The notes below the pieces were generated by a model, which worked only from the letters and a program-made list of their open reading frames with translations, was not told where the DNA came from and ran no database searches. Positions 34,486-44,338 of a DNA stretch of 64,000 nt are shown piece by piece. The position numbers were made by a program, and so were the translations under genes. Origin of the DNA: Natrinema hispanicum (lineage in GTDB: Archaea; Halobacteriota; Halobacteria; Halobacteriales; Natrialbaceae); NCBI RefSeq assembly GCF_900111485.1, contig NZ_FOIC01000002.1, forward strand, positions 62,001 through 126,000. Direction: 5' to 3'. Every line of letters starts with the position of its first letter. The first letter of the stretch is position 1.

Positions 34486-35091
34486 CTCTTTTGAAGGCCA
34501 GTTATACGTCGGACGATGGTTTCTGGGTGCACTTATCTATTTGGAAACCGCCCGGCCGAGTCTGCACCACGTGCCGGCAGTCTCCGATCGTTCGACTGCG
34601 GTTCATCCAATTCGTTTGTCACCCCTCATCACACTGTCGTTGTTGTCATCGACCTTTTTTCTATCGTTAGCTCGTCCAGATACTATATGGGTACGAATAA
34701 ATCATGTCATATTGGTCCGTTCTCGTTCTTTTATATCAGTCATGAGACGTCACTACACACCGATCGCATAGCCATCGTGCGATCTGCCGGACGCTGATAG
34801 TCAGGAGCTACTCTCGTGTCGATCACGCTGTCGATCATCCACGTCTACGGACCAACCGATTCAGACGTCGATCGCACTCGAGACGCTGTCGCCGACGGCG
34901 ATGGCCGTCGGGACGCGATCGAGTATGCGCTAACTCTTATCCGGTAGTCTCAACGAACCACATTTCGTCAAGGGCGACATCACAGCCACGGCTGCTATCC
35001 GACACCGCCAACTCGAGACCGACTCGCTGCGAGTGGGTCCATGCACATGCATCCGATAACGGTTTTCCTCGAGCACTCAGACGGGGAAGAC
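34486..35091. other. Intergenic region upstream of the coxB promoter
   Basis: About 600 bases between divergent genes. It is AT-richer around 34660-34770 and holds the coxB promoter; on the minus strand a GTATAACTGG box lies about 20-25 bases before the coxB ATG. A 43-codon frame from GTG 34816 to TAG 34947 has host-like codon use but no family, so it is not called. Other short frames here have no visible homology. Confidence 0.5.
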
Positions 35092-35253
35092 ATGCCATTC
35101 CAGCCGCCAGTCGAGTGTCCGATCTGCCGAGAAACGCTTGCACTCGACCGAACGCTCGAGGAACATCTCGTCGGATCACATACGCCGCTCGAAGTCGCCC
35201 GCCAGTTTGCAGCCGTCCACGAGAGCAACAGACTGCGTCGGCTTTCGGAGTGA
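35092..35253 (+). CDS. Small C2H2 zinc-finger protein, 53 aa
   Basis: A short protein with one classical-looking finger: CPICRETLALDRTLEEHLVGSH, two Cys three apart and two His four apart, followed by a helix (LEVARQFAAVHES). Such mini zinc-finger proteins are numerous in haloarchaea, and several influence biofilm or stress responses. A GGGGA stretch eight bases before ATG 35092 supports this start; an in-frame ATG at 35041 would add 17 residues. The gene lies convergent with secY (158-base gap). Target unknown. Confidence 0.7.
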   Translation: MPFQPPVECPICRETLALDRTLEEHLVGSHTPLEVARQFAAVHESNRLRRLSE

Positions 35254-35411
35254 ACGTAGTGACTGTCGATCGTTTCAATCAATAATCAATGAACCCCTCT
35301 CCGTGCCCACGTCCATAGTGTAGCAAGGGTGGCGACACCGAAACGGTATCGACGGAGTGCAGTCGCTCACGGGTGACAAAAAGAACGAAAACCGCACCGG
35401 CGAGAACGCGG

Positions 35412-36872
35412 TTACTCGTTGCCGAACATCTGGCGCATCATCGGGTGCATCTCCATGAGCTGCTCTTCGGCGATCTCCTCGTAGAGCTTGTACGTGATGG
35501 AGACAGCCAGCAGCAGCCCCGTTCCGGAGACGGAACCGATGGTGCCGAGCATGTTCGCCCAGACGGCCAGCAGGCCGACCAGCGCGCCACCGATGACGGT
35601 CACCTGCGGAATGTACCGCTCCATGACCTTCTCGATGACGCCGACGTTCTGTCGGAAGCCGGGAATCTGCATCCCGGAGTTCTGGATCTGCTTTGCCGTC
35701 GACTCAGGACCCATGTCCGTCGTCTCGACCCAGAAGATGGCGAAGATCGCGCCACCGACGACCATGAACGTGACGTCGATGCCGATCCGGATCATCACCT
35801 GCCACCACTCCTGGGAGACGTTCGCCGTCCACCACATCCAGTCCTGTGGCGAGTAGATCGGCGACACGTAGTAGAAGAACCCGCCGTCCGGCTGGCCTCC
35901 CGAATAGGAGCCGAGCCAGCCAGGCATCCCGGCCCACTGCCGGTTCAGGATCTGACCCATGAACTGGACGTTCGCCTGCACTGCGCGAACGAGGATCATC
36001 GGCAGGACGCTCGCGTAGATGAGCTTCACGGGGAAGCGACCGCGTGCGCCCTTGACACGGGCGTGGCTCAGCGGGATCTCGACACGGACCGACTCCGCGT
36101 AGACGACGATCCCGAAGATCAGCAGCGTCGTCAGCAACGCGATGAGGTGTCCGTCGCCGATCAACAGCGTCTGCAGACCGGCACCCGAGACGAGCGAGCC
36201 AACTTCGACCTGCCCGGTTAGAATGCGGTACCAGTCGAAGAAGAACCCGCCAGTCGTGGGCTGGATGAGTCCAGCGACTAGTCGCTGGCTCACGCCGGCG
36301 ATGATGAACAGGCCGATCCCGCTGCCAACTCCCCACTTGCTGACGACCTCGTCCATATAGAGGATGAGGATCCCGCCAACGAAGATTTGGGCGAAGATGA
36401 GCAACTGGACCTGCGTCTGTTCGAGGGCAAGTCCACCGAGTTGCAGCGATGGCTGGGCTGGCAGGAAGCCGCCGGCGAACACCATCGGGAGCGCGGTCAA
36501 CGCAACCATCACGACGACCAGCAACTTCTGCAGGCCCTGGTAGAGGACCTGATCACGTGGATCGTCCGTATCGAGCCCGAGCAGGTTTGCACCGCCAAGC
36601 AACTGCAAGACGATGCTCGCGGTGACGATCGGTCCGATACCGACCTGCAGCACCGACCCCTGAGAGCCCGCAAGGATCGCGCGGAACTGCCCGAAGAGGT
36701 CGCCACCCTGGCCCGTCTGCACGCCGAGCAGCGTGATGTTCGTCAGGAAGAAATACAACATGAGGATGCCGGCCGTCCACATCAGCTTCTCTTTGAAGGG
36801 GACGTGCCCTTCCGGACGGCGAACTGCTGGCATCCTCGTCAGGACCGGTTCAGCGGCTTCCTTCCATCCCAT
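35412..36872 (-). CDS. secY: Protein translocase subunit SecY
   Basis: The central channel of the Sec translocon, which moves proteins across or into the membrane. The 486-residue protein has ten membrane helices. Motifs include GIGPIVTASIVLQLLGG (helix 2 plug region) and the Arg/Lys-rich cytosolic loop IPLSHARVKGARGRFPVKLIYASVLP. A longer external loop at about 300-340 (GGQPDGGFFYYV) is typical of haloarchaea. It is the last gene of the ribosomal operon, two bases after rpl15, so ribosome and translocon synthesis are co-regulated. Confidence 0.97.
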   Translation of the reverse strand: MGWKEAAEPVLTRMPAVRRPEGHVPFKEKLMWTAGILMLYFFLTNITLLGVQTGQGGDLFGQFRAILAGSQGSVLQVGIGPIVTASIVLQLLGGANLLGLDTDDPRDQVLYQGLQKLLVVVMVALTALPMVFAGGFLPAQPSLQLGGLALEQTQVQLLIFAQIFVGGILILYMDEVVSKWGVGSGIGLFIIAGVSQRLVAGLIQPTTGGFFFDWYRILTGQVEVGSLVSGAGLQTLLIGDGHLIALLTTLLIFGIVVYAESVRVEIPLSHARVKGARGRFPVKLIYASVLPMILVRAVQANVQFMGQILNRQWAGMPGWLGSYSGGQPDGGFFYYVSPIYSPQDWMWWTANVSQEWWQVMIRIGIDVTFMVVGGAIFAIFWVETTDMGPESTAKQIQNSGMQIPGFRQNVGVIEKVMERYIPQVTVIGGALVGLLAVWANMLGTIGSVSGTGLLLAVSITYKLYEEIAEEQLMEMHPMMRQMFGNE

Positions 36873-36874
36873 AG

Positions 36875-37363
36875 TTATTCCTCGTCCTGTTCGGCGTCAG
36901 CGTCTTCGGCCGCTCGTTCCTCGCCGCGCTCGGAGAGAACCGCCTCACCGCCGGCGGCCTCGAGCTTCTCCTCGGCTGCATCCGAGAAGGCGTCCGCGGT
37001 GACCGTCAGCTGGTTGCGGACCTGTCCCGAGCCGAGGACCTTGACGACGTCGGCTTCGTGGCCGTCCTCGACGATATCGCGTGCGTCAAGTTCGTAGCCG
37101 TCGCCGGTCTCCTCGGCGAGGTCGTCAGCGACGTAGAGGATGGCGTCCTCGTCGAGCTTCTGGACGTCGATCTCGAGGACGTCCTCACGGATGTCCTGCG
37201 GTCGCTTGAAGCCGTGTTTGCCCTTCGGTTCGTAGTTGTGGAACTCGTGTTTGCTCCGCCCGGCACGGCCGCGGCCACCACGATGACCTGCGCCACGTCG
37301 GTTCTTGTGGCTGCCACCGCTGTGGGTTCGCGAGCCGCGCTGGCGTCGTTTTTTGCTCGTCAT
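36875..37363 (-). CDS. rpl15: 50S ribosomal protein L15 (uL15)
   Basis: A 162-residue large-subunit protein bound near the L4/L21e region of 23S rRNA. A basic glycine/histidine-rich N-terminus (RGSRTHSGGSHKNRRGAGHR) threads into the rRNA, followed by the folded part with LDARDIVEDGHEADVVKVLG and a very acidic tail. Such a tail is typical of halophilic proteins. Two bases separate it from secY and two from rpl30. Confidence 0.95.
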   Translation of the reverse strand: MTSKKRRQRGSRTHSGGSHKNRRGAGHRGGRGRAGRSKHEFHNYEPKGKHGFKRPQDIREDVLEIDVQKLDEDAILYVADDLAEETGDGYELDARDIVEDGHEADVVKVLGSGQVRNQLTVTADAFSDAAEEKLEAAGGEAVLSERGEERAAEDADAEQDEE

Positions 37364-37365
37364 GG

Positions 37366-37833
37366 TTATCGCATCGATTCTAGGAGGTCGTTAATCTCTC
37401 CCGTTGTATGCTTTCCGAGTTGGCCGCCCTCGGCCGTCGGTTTCTTGATACCTTCGTGGCCGCCACGTGGCGGGTGGAGTCGAAGCGTCGGCGACAGTCC
37501 TTCGTCGCGCAGCGTCGTCTCCTCGGCGAGCAGCGCCTCGGCCAGCGCACCGAAGTCGTCGTAGTCGGTGTTGTCGGCGAGCCACTCCTCGTCGACGTCT
37601 GCCTGCTTGCCCTCGAGGGGCTCGGCACGCTTTGCAAGCAGCGTCTCGAGTACGTCAGCCTCGGGTTCGCCGTGGGCAACGTAGTCGTTGACCTTGGCGA
37701 CCATCCCGTTGTACGCGTCAGTCTCGGGGACGAGCGCACAGTGGTTGACGCTGTGGATGTTGAGCATCTCCAGGGTGTCCTGGACGTCTTCCTGTCGGTT
37801 CACTTCGCCGCGAACCTGAACGATCGCTTTCAT
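37366..37833 (-). CDS. rpl30: 50S ribosomal protein L30 (uL30)
   Basis: A 155-residue archaeal L30. The ferredoxin-like core [21 protein letters not shown] and [15 protein letters not shown] is followed by an archaeal extension to [16 protein letters not shown], typical of archaeal/eukaryotic L30/L7. It binds 23S rRNA near domain II. The start codon overlaps the rps5 stop by four bases. Confidence 0.95.
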   Translation of the reverse strand: MKAIVQVRGEVNRQEDVQDTLEMLNIHSVNHCALVPETDAYNGMVAKVNDYVAHGEPEADVLETLLAKRAEPLEGKQADVDEEWLADNTDYDDFGALAEALLAEETTLRDEGLSPTLRLHPPRGGHEGIKKPTAEGGQLGKHTTGEINDLLESMR

Positions 37834-38486
37834 TGATCGGCCACCTCACGTTCCTCACCGACGTTTCGGCGTGGCTGGCGCGACTGCGAGGCGTTCTCGA
37901 GTGCGTTGAACGTCGCCTTCGCCAGGTTGACCGTCGTCCGGGTGTTGCCGTGGCTCTTGGTCCAGGCGTTTTCGATGCCGGCTAGTTCGAGGACGGCACG
38001 GACGGTGTCGCTTGCGGCCAGACCCAGCCCTTCGGGGGCGGGGATGACCTCGACTTCGACGGAGCCGGCCTTGCCGGTCGTCCGTCGGGTCAGCGAGTGC
38101 GGCCGGTCCGAGCGGTCCTCCCACGAACCCGAGCCGCGGGGCACTTTGATCATGTTCAGCTTTGCGATACCGATCGCCTTCTGGATGGCAGACCCGACCT
38201 GGTCGTCTCGACCCTCGGCGTAGCCGATAAAGCCGTCGCGGTTACCGACAGCGACGACGCAACGGAACTTCACGCGTCGTCCAGAGTCGGTCATCCGCTG
38301 GACCATGTTGATGTCCAGCACCTCGTCTTCCAGTCCGGGAAGGAGCTGGTCGACGAGTTCGGGTTCCTTCAGCGGAAGTCCCGAGTTGAGGGCGGTCTCC
38401 ATGTCCTCGATTTCGCCCTCCTGGACCATCCGGCCGAGACGGGTGACGGGCTGCCAACCGCCGTCGTTGTAGTCGTTTGCGCTCAT
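37830..38486 (-). CDS. rps5: 30S ribosomal protein S5 (uS5)
   Basis: A 218-residue small-subunit protein at the mRNA entry and decoding side, contributing to fidelity. An N-terminal DSR-type domain includes [22 protein letters not shown], then [21 protein letters not shown], and a C-terminal [23 protein letters not shown] fold. Four-base overlaps on both sides (rpl18 upstream, rpl30 downstream) indicate translational coupling. Confidence 0.96.
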   Translation of the reverse strand: MSANDYNDGGWQPVTRLGRMVQEGEIEDMETALNSGLPLKEPELVDQLLPGLEDEVLDINMVQRMTDSGRRVKFRCVVAVGNRDGFIGYAEGRDDQVGSAIQKAIGIAKLNMIKVPRGSGSWEDRSDRPHSLTRRTTGKAGSVEVEVIPAPEGLGLAASDTVRAVLELAGIENAWTKSHGNTRTTVNLAKATFNALENASQSRQPRRNVGEEREVADQ

Positions 38487-39031
38487 TCGAGAATCGCCTC
38501 TCGTACCTCGTCGAAGTGTTCTGGGAGCTCGGTTGCGTCGAAGTCACCGCTGTACAGCGGCTCGTCGAGCTGTTCGGCGTACTCCGCAATGTGCTCGCCG
38601 CGAGTGCGCGACCAGTCTGCGAGTACGCTATCGTTGTGCGGAATCTCGAGGCCGGCGTCGATTGCGCCTTCCTGGACTGCGAACACCTTGTTGCCGGGCG
38701 TGGCCGTGTTGAGGCCGATGTCGAGGACTGCCTCCTCGAGACCCGCCTCGACGGCCCGTGTGCCGGCCAGCAGGCCGGTCAGGTACGCCGCGGAAATGTT
38801 GCTCGTGGGTGCTTCCCAGCCGTACTCCGCCAGATCGCTCGAGTGTGCGCTTGCGAGCGTCTCGTCTCCCTGAGGTCCGGGAGTGATCAGCTGCGCCGTA
38901 GTGTGCTTGTTGCTCTTGCGAGCGACGAGGCGGGGCTTACCCGATTTCAGCAGGCGCAACCTCTGGTGGTAGTCCGTCCGGACCTCACGGCGACGCCGCA
39001 TCGGCACTTTGTATCGTGGTCCTGTCGCCAT
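38483..39031 (-). CDS. rpl18: 50S ribosomal protein L18 (uL18)
   Basis: A 182-residue archaeal L18, the 5S rRNA-binding protein of the central protuberance. [30 protein letters not shown] (N-terminal basic arm) and [18 protein letters not shown] are family segments. The ATG at 39031 overlaps the rpl19e stop by one base. Confidence 0.96.
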   Translation of the reverse strand: MATGPRYKVPMRRRREVRTDYHQRLRLLKSGKPRLVARKSNKHTTAQLITPGPQGDETLASAHSSDLAEYGWEAPTSNISAAYLTGLLAGTRAVEAGLEEAVLDIGLNTATPGNKVFAVQEGAIDAGLEIPHNDSVLADWSRTRGEHIAEYAEQLDEPLYSGDFDATELPEHFDEVREAILE

Positions 39032-39480
39032 TATTGGTCACCGTAGTTGTCGTCAATGTAGTTCAACAGGTACCGGACGCTACGGAACTCCCCACCGCCA
39101 GCCTTCTTGTAAAGCTCGCGGTACTGCGTGGGCGTCAGCTCGCCCTTGTCGCGGAGTTCGCGTAGTTTCCGTCGCTGTGCGCGGATCTTGTTCTGCCAGT
39201 CCTCTTTCTCGTTCTGGCGTGCGCCCTTCTTGCCGCGGCGCTTGCCGTGGCCTTTCTGGTGGCCGTAGGAACGCTTTGCGTTGCGCTCGCGGGCGCGGCC
39301 ACGGGAGTTGCCCGAGGGTTCGTCGGCCTGAATGCGACCGTCGTCGACGAGTTCGCGGATCTCGTCGCGGGTGATCGCTTCGGCGATGTCGCCCTGGGCC
39401 TCGGGGTCGAGCCAGACGCGGTTCTCTCCGACGTCGAGGACGTCGGCTGCCAGTCGCTTCTGTGCGGAGAGATCAGTCAT
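39031..39480 (-). CDS. rpl19e: 50S ribosomal protein L19e (eL19)
   Basis: A 149-residue archaeal/eukaryotic-specific protein. [25 protein letters not shown] and [16 protein letters not shown] form the N-terminal domain. A long basic helix follows ([21 protein letters not shown] and on), which reaches across to form an inter-subunit bridge. The start overlaps the rpl32e stop by eight bases. Confidence 0.96.
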   Translation of the reverse strand: MTDLSAQKRLAADVLDVGENRVWLDPEAQGDIAEAITRDEIRELVDDGRIQADEPSGNSRGRARERNAKRSYGHQKGHGKRRGKKGARQNEKEDWQNKIRAQRRKLRELRDKGELTPTQYRELYKKAGGGEFRSVRYLLNYIDDNYGDQ

Positions 39481-40192
39481 CTGCTTCCACCTCGACTTCC
39501 TCGTAGGTCGGGTTCAGGACGCGGACGCCCTGTTCCTCGGCTTCCTCTTCGATTCGTTCGCGCTTGCGTGCGCCAACGGCCGACGCGATCCGAACGGCCT
39601 CGCGATCGCCGTCGACACCCTCGAGATCGTCGAGGTTCTCGACGTAGACTTCTTCGAAGCCGCTGGGGTGTTTGCCCCGAACGGCCTCCGGCGTGCGGTA
39701 GCCGGCCTGGACCTTCGGGCCCTTGCCCTTGACACCGCGGCGCTGCTTGGACAGCGTCCCGCGGGGTCGACGCCAGGATTCCGGCGTCCGCTTTTTCTTG
39801 TGGTAGTCCTGTCGGTTGAACTGCGGCTTCCCTTCGCTCTTGCGTCGGTTGAGGAGTCGCTCCTCGTCCTCGGAGAGGTCGGGCGTCTTCTCAGTCAGCC
39901 CGCGGGGTTGCAGTTCCGTCTCGACTTCTTCTTCCGGCTCGGCTTCTTCTTCGACGCCTTCGTCTTCGATCTCGGCCTCCGTCTCCTCGGTGACCTCGAG
40001 GTCACCGACGTCGGCTTTGATACGGGCGGCGAGTGCGTTGCCGATGCCGTCGGCCTCGGCCAGGTCGTCCTGGTCGGCCTCCTTGACGTCCTCGATGGAC
40101 TCGAAGCCGGCTTCGCGCAGGGCCTCAGCCTTGCTCTCGCCGACGCCACTAATGTCCTCGAGTTCCTGTGGTTCGTCGTTCTCGTCTGCCAT
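39473..40192 (-). CDS. rpl32e: 50S ribosomal protein L32e with N-terminal HhH extension
   Basis: A 239-residue eL32. The L32e core is in the C-terminal half ([43 protein letters not shown]). The first 65 residues contain a helix-hairpin-helix module ([20 protein letters not shown]), then an acidic linker. This extension is known in haloarchaeal L32e and is absent from eukaryotic versions; its purpose is unclear. It is preceded by rpl6 with a three-base gap. Confidence 0.95.
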   Translation of the reverse strand: MADENDEPQELEDISGVGESKAEALREAGFESIEDVKEADQDDLAEADGIGNALAARIKADVGDLEVTEETEAEIEDEGVEEEAEPEEEVETELQPRGLTEKTPDLSEDEERLLNRRKSEGKPQFNRQDYHKKKRTPESWRRPRGTLSKQRRGVKGKGPKVQAGYRTPEAVRGKHPSGFEEVYVENLDDLEGVDGDREAVRIASAVGARKRERIEEEAEEQGVRVLNPTYEEVEVEADD

Positions 40193-40195
40193 CTA

Positions 40196-40729
40196 TCAGA
40201 CACCTCCTTTGGCGGGTTTGTTGGTGATGTAGACCCCGTCCTGGAAGACACGGGTGTCCTTGCCGCTGACCTTCGTCAGCTGCTCGATGTCGGCCGCCGT
40301 CTGTCCGACGTCTTCCTTGTCGGGGCCGGACAGGACGAGTTGCTCGTCGTCGACGGTGACATCGGTCTCACCGTGGATAGTCGTGCGTCGCGGTGCCTTT
40401 TCGCCGAGGAAGTTCTCGATGACAACGTCCTCGCCTTCCACGCGGACCTGCATTGGGAAGTGAGAGTAGAAGACCTCCATCTCGTACTCCCAGCCCTCGG
40501 TCACGCCGTGGAACGCGTTGCTGATGTGGCTCTCGAAAGTGCCGACGGTCGAGTTCGTCTTCGCGTCCTCGGCGTCGCTTTCGATGACCACCAGGTCGTC
40601 GTCGACTGCGACGGTCACGTCGGGGTACCAGAGACGCCGCGAAACGGTGCCTTCGGGACCTTCGACGGTCACGTCGAATCGATCGACCTCGACGGTTACG
40701 TTTTCGGGGATTTCCAGTTCGACTCGCAT
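40196..40729 (-). CDS. rpl6: 50S ribosomal protein L6 (uL6)
   Basis: A 177-residue large-subunit protein near the GTPase centre and the sarcin-ricin loop. Two similar beta-alpha domains are seen: VELEIPENVTVEVDRFDVTV with EGPEGTVSRRL, and HFPMQVRVEGEDVVIENFLGEK with the C-terminal GVYITNKPA. ATG 40729 starts the family N-terminus MRVELEIP; the open frame upstream runs into rps8. Confidence 0.96.
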   Translation of the reverse strand: MRVELEIPENVTVEVDRFDVTVEGPEGTVSRRLWYPDVTVAVDDDLVVIESDAEDAKTNSTVGTFESHISNAFHGVTEGWEYEMEVFYSHFPMQVRVEGEDVVIENFLGEKAPRRTTIHGETDVTVDDEQLVLSGPDKEDVGQTAADIEQLTKVSGKDTRVFQDGVYITNKPAKGGV

Positions 40730-40731
40730 GG

Positions 40732-41124
40732 TTAGTAGACGTATGCGATCACCTGGCCCCCAATACCCTTCTCGCGTGCCTCGTAGTGGCTCATGATGCC
40801 ACTGCTCGTCGTGACGACGAGCGCACCGAAGTCTCGAGCGGGGAGATAGCGCTTCTCCCACTTCTCGAAGTCTTCAGCGCCAACGGCATAGCGGGGCTTG
40901 ATAGGGCCGCACTCGTTGATCGCTCCTTTCAGTTCGACCTCGAACTGACCGGCTTTGCCGTCATCGACGTACTCGAAGCCGTCGATGTACCCGCGGTCGT
41001 AGAAGACCTCGAGCACGCTGCCGATCTCGTTCGAGGCGGGCGTTACCTCGTGGGTGAGATGACCCACACTCTCGGCGTTGTCGAGTCCCGAGAGCGCGTT
41101 GCTGAGTGGATCGTTTCCAGTCAT
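40732..41124 (-). CDS. rps8: 30S ribosomal protein S8 (uS8)
   Basis: A 130-residue 16S rRNA-binding assembly protein. [17 protein letters not shown] at the start, [19 protein letters not shown] in the middle and the universally conserved [19 protein letters not shown]-type region (here [19 protein letters not shown]) at the end identify it. ATG 41124 is chosen because [11 protein letters not shown] is the family start; the frame extends further upstream without similarity. One base separates it from rps14. Confidence 0.96.
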   Translation of the reverse strand: MTGNDPLSNALSGLDNAESVGHLTHEVTPASNEIGSVLEVFYDRGYIDGFEYVDDGKAGQFEVELKGAINECGPIKPRYAVGAEDFEKWEKRYLPARDFGALVVTTSSGIMSHYEAREKGIGGQVIAYVY

Positions 41125-41125
41125 G

Positions 41126-41308
41126 TTATCGATACTTCTTGAATCCCATGTCGCGGGCGATCTCGCGGAAGCACTGTCGGCACAGGTTGATGTCGTACTT
41201 GCCGACCAGTCCCTGCTCGCGGCCACAGCGCTGACAGGACTCGATCTGTCCCGTCCGCTTTGCGGCGTGCTCGCCCGTCTGGTCGTTTTCGGTTTCGCTT
41301 TCACTCAT
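41126..41308 (-). CDS. rps14: 30S ribosomal protein S14 (uS14), zinc type
   Basis: A 60-residue small-subunit head protein. Four zinc cysteines (CQRC and CRQC in [10 protein letters not shown] to LCRQCFRE) and the conserved [11 protein letters not shown] end define the archaeal zinc-binding form. An acidic N-terminal extension of about 20 residues ([13 protein letters not shown]) is added. It overlaps the rpl5 stop by eight bases. Confidence 0.96.
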   Translation of the reverse strand: MSESETENDQTGEHAAKRTGQIESCQRCGREQGLVGKYDINLCRQCFREIARDMGFKKYR

Positions 41309-41840
41309 CGTCTGGGGCCTCCACGCTGACGTCGAAGTTCGCCTCGAGGAACGCGATGGCGTCCTCGTGGGTCAGTCGGTGGCTCGAGGGGATCGAGCGG
41401 GTGGCCTTGTCGCGCTTGGCGATGCGGTAGCCCGGACGCACCAGGTTGACGGTGACGTCCAGCCCGTAGATCCCGACGTTCGGGTCGTACTCCTGGCTCG
41501 GGAAGTCGGTGTGTTCCTCGACACCGAAGCTGAAGTTGCCGGTGTCGTCGAACTGCGTCGCGGAGATGTCCGCGAGCGGCAGCGCTTTCTCGAGGAAGTC
41601 GGAGGCGTCGTCGCCACGAAGGGTAACCTTCGTGCCGATCGGGTCGCCCTGACGGATGCCGAAGTCAGGCTCGGTCCGCTTTGCCTGCGTACGGACGCTT
41701 TCCTGCTCCGTGATCTCCTCGATGATGTCTTCTGCTTTGCCGAGTTCGCGACCACCCTGGCCGACGCCCATGTGGACGACGACTTTTTCGACGCGCGGTT
41801 CGCGCATCTCGTGGAACTCGCCTGCCTCAGCTTCGCTCAT
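41301..41840 (-). CDS. rpl5: 50S ribosomal protein L5 (uL5)
   Basis: A 179-residue 5S rRNA-binding protein of the central protuberance. Landmarks are [43 protein letters not shown] and the late [18 protein letters not shown] and [18 protein letters not shown]. It overlaps the rps4e stop by four bases and rps14 by eight. Confidence 0.97.
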   Translation of the reverse strand: MSEAEAGEFHEMREPRVEKVVVHMGVGQGGRELGKAEDIIEEITEQESVRTQAKRTEPDFGIRQGDPIGTKVTLRGDDASDFLEKALPLADISATQFDDTGNFSFGVEEHTDFPSQEYDPNVGIYGLDVTVNLVRPGYRIAKRDKATRSIPSSHRLTHEDAIAFLEANFDVSVEAPDDE

Positions 41841-42535
41841 TCATCATCACCCGTGAAGTTCTCGTCGATGACGACGACGTACTCTTCGATCGTTTCGAAG
41901 CCGCCGTCGTCCGTCGAGACACCGACGGTGTTCGAGCCGCTGCCGGGCGTGATATCGATCGCGTCGATTTCGCCGATCTTGCCGCCGTGGTTGCCACGAA
42001 CGGCCGTCACGAGCGCGCCCTCCTCGTAGGGGAAGTGGGCGACGATCGACTTGTCGTCGTTGTCGATGACGATCGAGTCACGCGCGTTGTACTCGTCGTC
42101 CTCGACGAGGACGTTCGTCCCGTCGTGCAGCGTCAGCTGAGTCTGTCCGCCGGGGACCTGCTGTTTGCCCTCGATCTTGCCGAGGCGGCTCTGCGCAGCG
42201 TCCTCGTCGATTGCGGTCAGTGCGAGCCGACCGCCCTCGTCGGGGAAGACGCGGTAGTATTCCTCGCGTCCGGGGAAGGCAACGATGTCGAACATGCCGA
42301 TCGGGCGCTGTTCGTCATTGATCGCGGTCCCGTTGACGAGGATCGCATCCTCCGAGAGCGCGTAGCGGGCTTCCTTGCGTGAGTCCACGTAGCCGAGCAC
42401 GTCCCGCAGGAGGACGACGAGCGGCACGCCGTCTTCACCGTGCGGGCCGGCACCGGCCTTCACGGTGAAGGTATCGGTCTTTCGCTCGACCGGCCAGGAC
42501 TTCGGTACGGATAGTCGCTTCTGGTGTTTCGTCAT
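41837..42535 (-). CDS. rps4e: 30S ribosomal protein S4e (eS4)
   Basis: A 232-residue archaeal/eukaryotic S4e. An S4-like RNA-binding region ([21 protein letters not shown]) is followed by a central S4e domain ([19 protein letters not shown]) and a C-terminal KOW domain ([20 protein letters not shown]). It sits on the 30S body. ATG 42535 gives [19 protein letters not shown], the universal start. It overlaps rpl24 by four bases. Confidence 0.97.
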   Translation of the reverse strand: MTKHQKRLSVPKSWPVERKTDTFTVKAGAGPHGEDGVPLVVLLRDVLGYVDSRKEARYALSEDAILVNGTAINDEQRPIGMFDIVAFPGREEYYRVFPDEGGRLALTAIDEDAAQSRLGKIEGKQQVPGGQTQLTLHDGTNVLVEDDEYNARDSIVIDNDDKSIVAHFPYEEGALVTAVRGNHGGKIGEIDAIDITPGSGSNTVGVSTDDGGFETIEEYVVVIDENFTGDDE

Positions 42536-42888
42536 TCGTTATCACCTTCGAGACGCGCCTCGCGACGCTCGTCCTCGAGGTCGAGCTCCGTGATGCGGAC
42601 GTTCGAGGGGTCGAGCGGCCGGGGCACTTCCTCGCCGTCGGCCGTCTCGATCGTGACGTCCTCGACGTGGATCGTGCCGTCCTCGAGGATGGCGCGGATG
42701 ACCTCGCCTTCGTCGCCGGCGTGGTCGCCACGCATGACCTCGACGGTGTCGCCCGCGTTGACGCGGGTGCGTCGAGTGTCGTACTCCTCGCGAAGCTCGT
42801 CGGACAGCGTCGCGTGCAGCTGCTTCTGTCGCTTGTGCAGCGGCGCGTTTCGCGTCTGCGTTCGCTGTTTGTGTGGTTGTTCCGTCAT
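42532..42888 (-). CDS. rpl24: 50S ribosomal protein L24 (uL24)
   Basis: A 118-residue early-assembly protein of the large subunit. The KOW motif region reads [28 protein letters not shown] (about residues 39-66). The N-terminus is basic ([20 protein letters not shown]), and the C-terminus is acidic as in halophiles. Two bases from rpl14. Confidence 0.96.
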   Translation of the reverse strand: MTEQPHKQRTQTRNAPLHKRQKQLHATLSDELREEYDTRRTRVNAGDTVEVMRGDHAGDEGEVIRAILEDGTIHVEDVTIETADGEEVPRPLDPSNVRITELDLEDERREARLEGDNE

Positions 42889-42890
42889 AT

Positions 42891-43289
42891 CTATACGATC
42901 ATCGTCGCCGTGCTGGCGATTGCTCCGAAGCGTTCTGCGACTTCGCGGGCGATCGGCCCCTTGATCTCCGTCCCGCGGGGCTCTTCGTTCTCGTCGATGA
43001 TGACCGCCGCGTTGTCCTCGAACTTGAGTCGGGTGCCGTCGGGCCGGCGGATCGACTTCCGCTGGCGGACGACGACGGCCTCGAGGACCTGACGGCGCAT
43101 CTCGGGGGTACCCTTCGTGACCGAGACGGTCACCTTGTCACCGATACCCGCCTTCGGCTGGCGGCTCTTGGTGCCGTGGTAGCCCGAGACGCTGATGACC
43201 TTGAGTTCACGCGCGCCAGTGTTGTCGGCACACGTGACCAGCGAGCCCTTCTTTAGACCCTGGGTGACGTCGGCTTTCATTGCCTCCAT
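42891..43289 (-). CDS. rpl14: 50S ribosomal protein L14 (uL14)
   Basis: A 132-residue beta-barrel protein that binds 23S rRNA and contacts the small subunit. The core ([75 protein letters not shown]) is universal. ATG 43289 overlaps the rps17 stop by one base; a GTG one codon earlier would give a four-base overlap. Confidence 0.96.
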   Translation of the reverse strand: MEAMKADVTQGLKKGSLVTCADNTGARELKVISVSGYHGTKSRQPKAGIGDKVTVSVTKGTPEMRRQVLEAVVVRQRKSIRRPDGTRLKFEDNAAVIIDENEEPRGTEIKGPIAREVAERFGAIASTATMIV

Positions 43290-43720
43290 CACTGATCACC
43301 CTCGTCTGCGGCGAAGTCATCGTCCGAGAGTTCCTGCTCAGGTTCGACCTCGCGGGTCAACTCGGCGATGTCTTCCACAGTCGCTTCTTCAGTTACTTCG
43401 ACAACCACGTGCGATTTCGTCTTCGACAGTGGTCGGGTCTCTGCGATCTTGACCGTGTCACCGACCGAGAGCGGCTCGAGCACGCCCGGCACGTGAGCCG
43501 GGATGCGCGAGCGACGTTTCATCTGGCGGTCATATTTCGGAACCGCCACGTCGTACTCTCGCTCGACGACTACGGTCTTGTCCATGTCCGTCGAGACGAC
43601 GGTACCTTCGAGGACCTGGCCTCGAACGGCGAGGTCGCCGTAGAACGGACACTTCTCGTAGTCGTATTCCTCCGGGTTTTCTGGTTCCGGAGGGGTTTCA
43701 ACGTCTAGTCCTATTGCCAT
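43289..43720 (-). CDS. rps17: 30S ribosomal protein S17 (uS17)
   Basis: A 143-residue primary 16S rRNA-binding protein. The OB-fold core spans about residues 34-115 ([59 protein letters not shown]). It has an N-terminal archaeal extension with Pro/Glu and a C-terminal acidic tail ([14 protein letters not shown]). Its start overlaps the Rpp29 gene by ten bases. Confidence 0.96.
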   Translation of the reverse strand: MAIGLDVETPPEPENPEEYDYEKCPFYGDLAVRGQVLEGTVVSTDMDKTVVVEREYDVAVPKYDRQMKRRSRIPAHVPGVLEPLSVGDTVKIAETRPLSKTKSHVVVEVTEEATVEDIAELTREVEPEQELSDDDFAADEGDQ

Positions 43721-44115
43721 GGTGAATCACCATTCGTTTCCGTGCGTCGGGCGGGTCGTGAGAGCAGCCGCGATCCATCGACCGTAACGTAGGCCACATC
43801 CTCGCCAGCGCCGTCTACGGCGTCCGATTGCTCGGTCGCTGCAGGTTGAGTGTCGGCCAGTTTGGACATGGTCCCCGACTCCTTCGCGAAGTCGGCGGCG
43901 TCATCTGTGATCGCGAACTCGAACGTCGAGCCCGACTTTGGCACCATCACCACCCGTGACTCGCCGTCTTCACGAACTTCTACCGAGAGGGTGTTGGTCG
44001 TCTCGATGACGACCCGTCCCTCCAGACCGACCCGCGAGGCGTCGTCGCTTTCGACGACGCGTACGGGCAGGCCGTTGAGTTCGTGTCGCGGCAGGGTCTC
44101 GGGTGTCAGTGCCAT
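43711..44115 (-). CDS. rnp1: Ribonuclease P protein component 1 (Rpp29/Rnp1)
   Basis: A 134-residue protein subunit of archaeal RNase P, which trims tRNA 5' leaders. The Sm-like barrel is visible as RHELNGLPVRVVESDD, GLEGRVVIETTNTLSVEVRE and VVMVPKSGSTFEFAI. An acidic linker follows, and a C-terminal VYVTVDGSRLLSRPARR-type tail (here VAYVTVDGSRLL) completes the archaeal pattern. Its place between rpl29 and rps17 is standard for archaea. Confidence 0.93.
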   Translation of the reverse strand: MALTPETLPRHELNGLPVRVVESDDASRVGLEGRVVIETTNTLSVEVREDGESRVVMVPKSGSTFEFAITDDAADFAKESGTMSKLADTQPAATEQSDAVDGAGEDVAYVTVDGSRLLSRPARRTETNGDSPWQ

Positions 44116-44122
44116 TGTTGTC

Positions 44123-44338
44123 TTATGCTTCGTCCTCGAGGTCGCCTTCCTCGCGCTGGATCGTCTTGATCCGCGCGATGGTGCGGCTTAGTTCGCCGAT
44201 GCGGCCCGGGTTCTCCGGGGCACCACCGGCTGCGAGGACGGACTTCTGGTTCAGCAGTTCCGTCTCAAGTTCGTCGAGCTCTTCTGCCCGTTCGGCGGGC
44301 GTCATGTCACGGATCTCTTCGACGTGGAGGATCGCCAT
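44123..44338 (-). CDS. rpl29: 50S ribosomal protein L29 (uL29)
   Basis: A 71-residue two-helix protein near the peptide exit tunnel, a docking site for targeting factors. [31 protein letters not shown] and [17 protein letters not shown] are the two helices with the conserved turn. It overlaps rps3 by one base and precedes rnp1 by seven. Confidence 0.95.
   Translation of the reverse strand: MAILHVEEIRDMTPAERAEELDELETELLNQKSVLAAGGAPENPGRIGELSRTIARIKTIQREEGDLEDEA

Noticed and set aside
34516-34797. Frames of up to 93 codons in the coxB upstream region.
   Set aside because: They run through AT-rich promoter DNA and show no domain; the cox promoter fits the region better.
39332-40735. A 467-codon open frame on the plus strand opposite rpl32e and rpl6.
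   Set aside because: It is antisense to conserved ribosomal genes; its repetitive Leu/Val/Phe composition comes from complement codons of GC-rich genes and has no family similarity.
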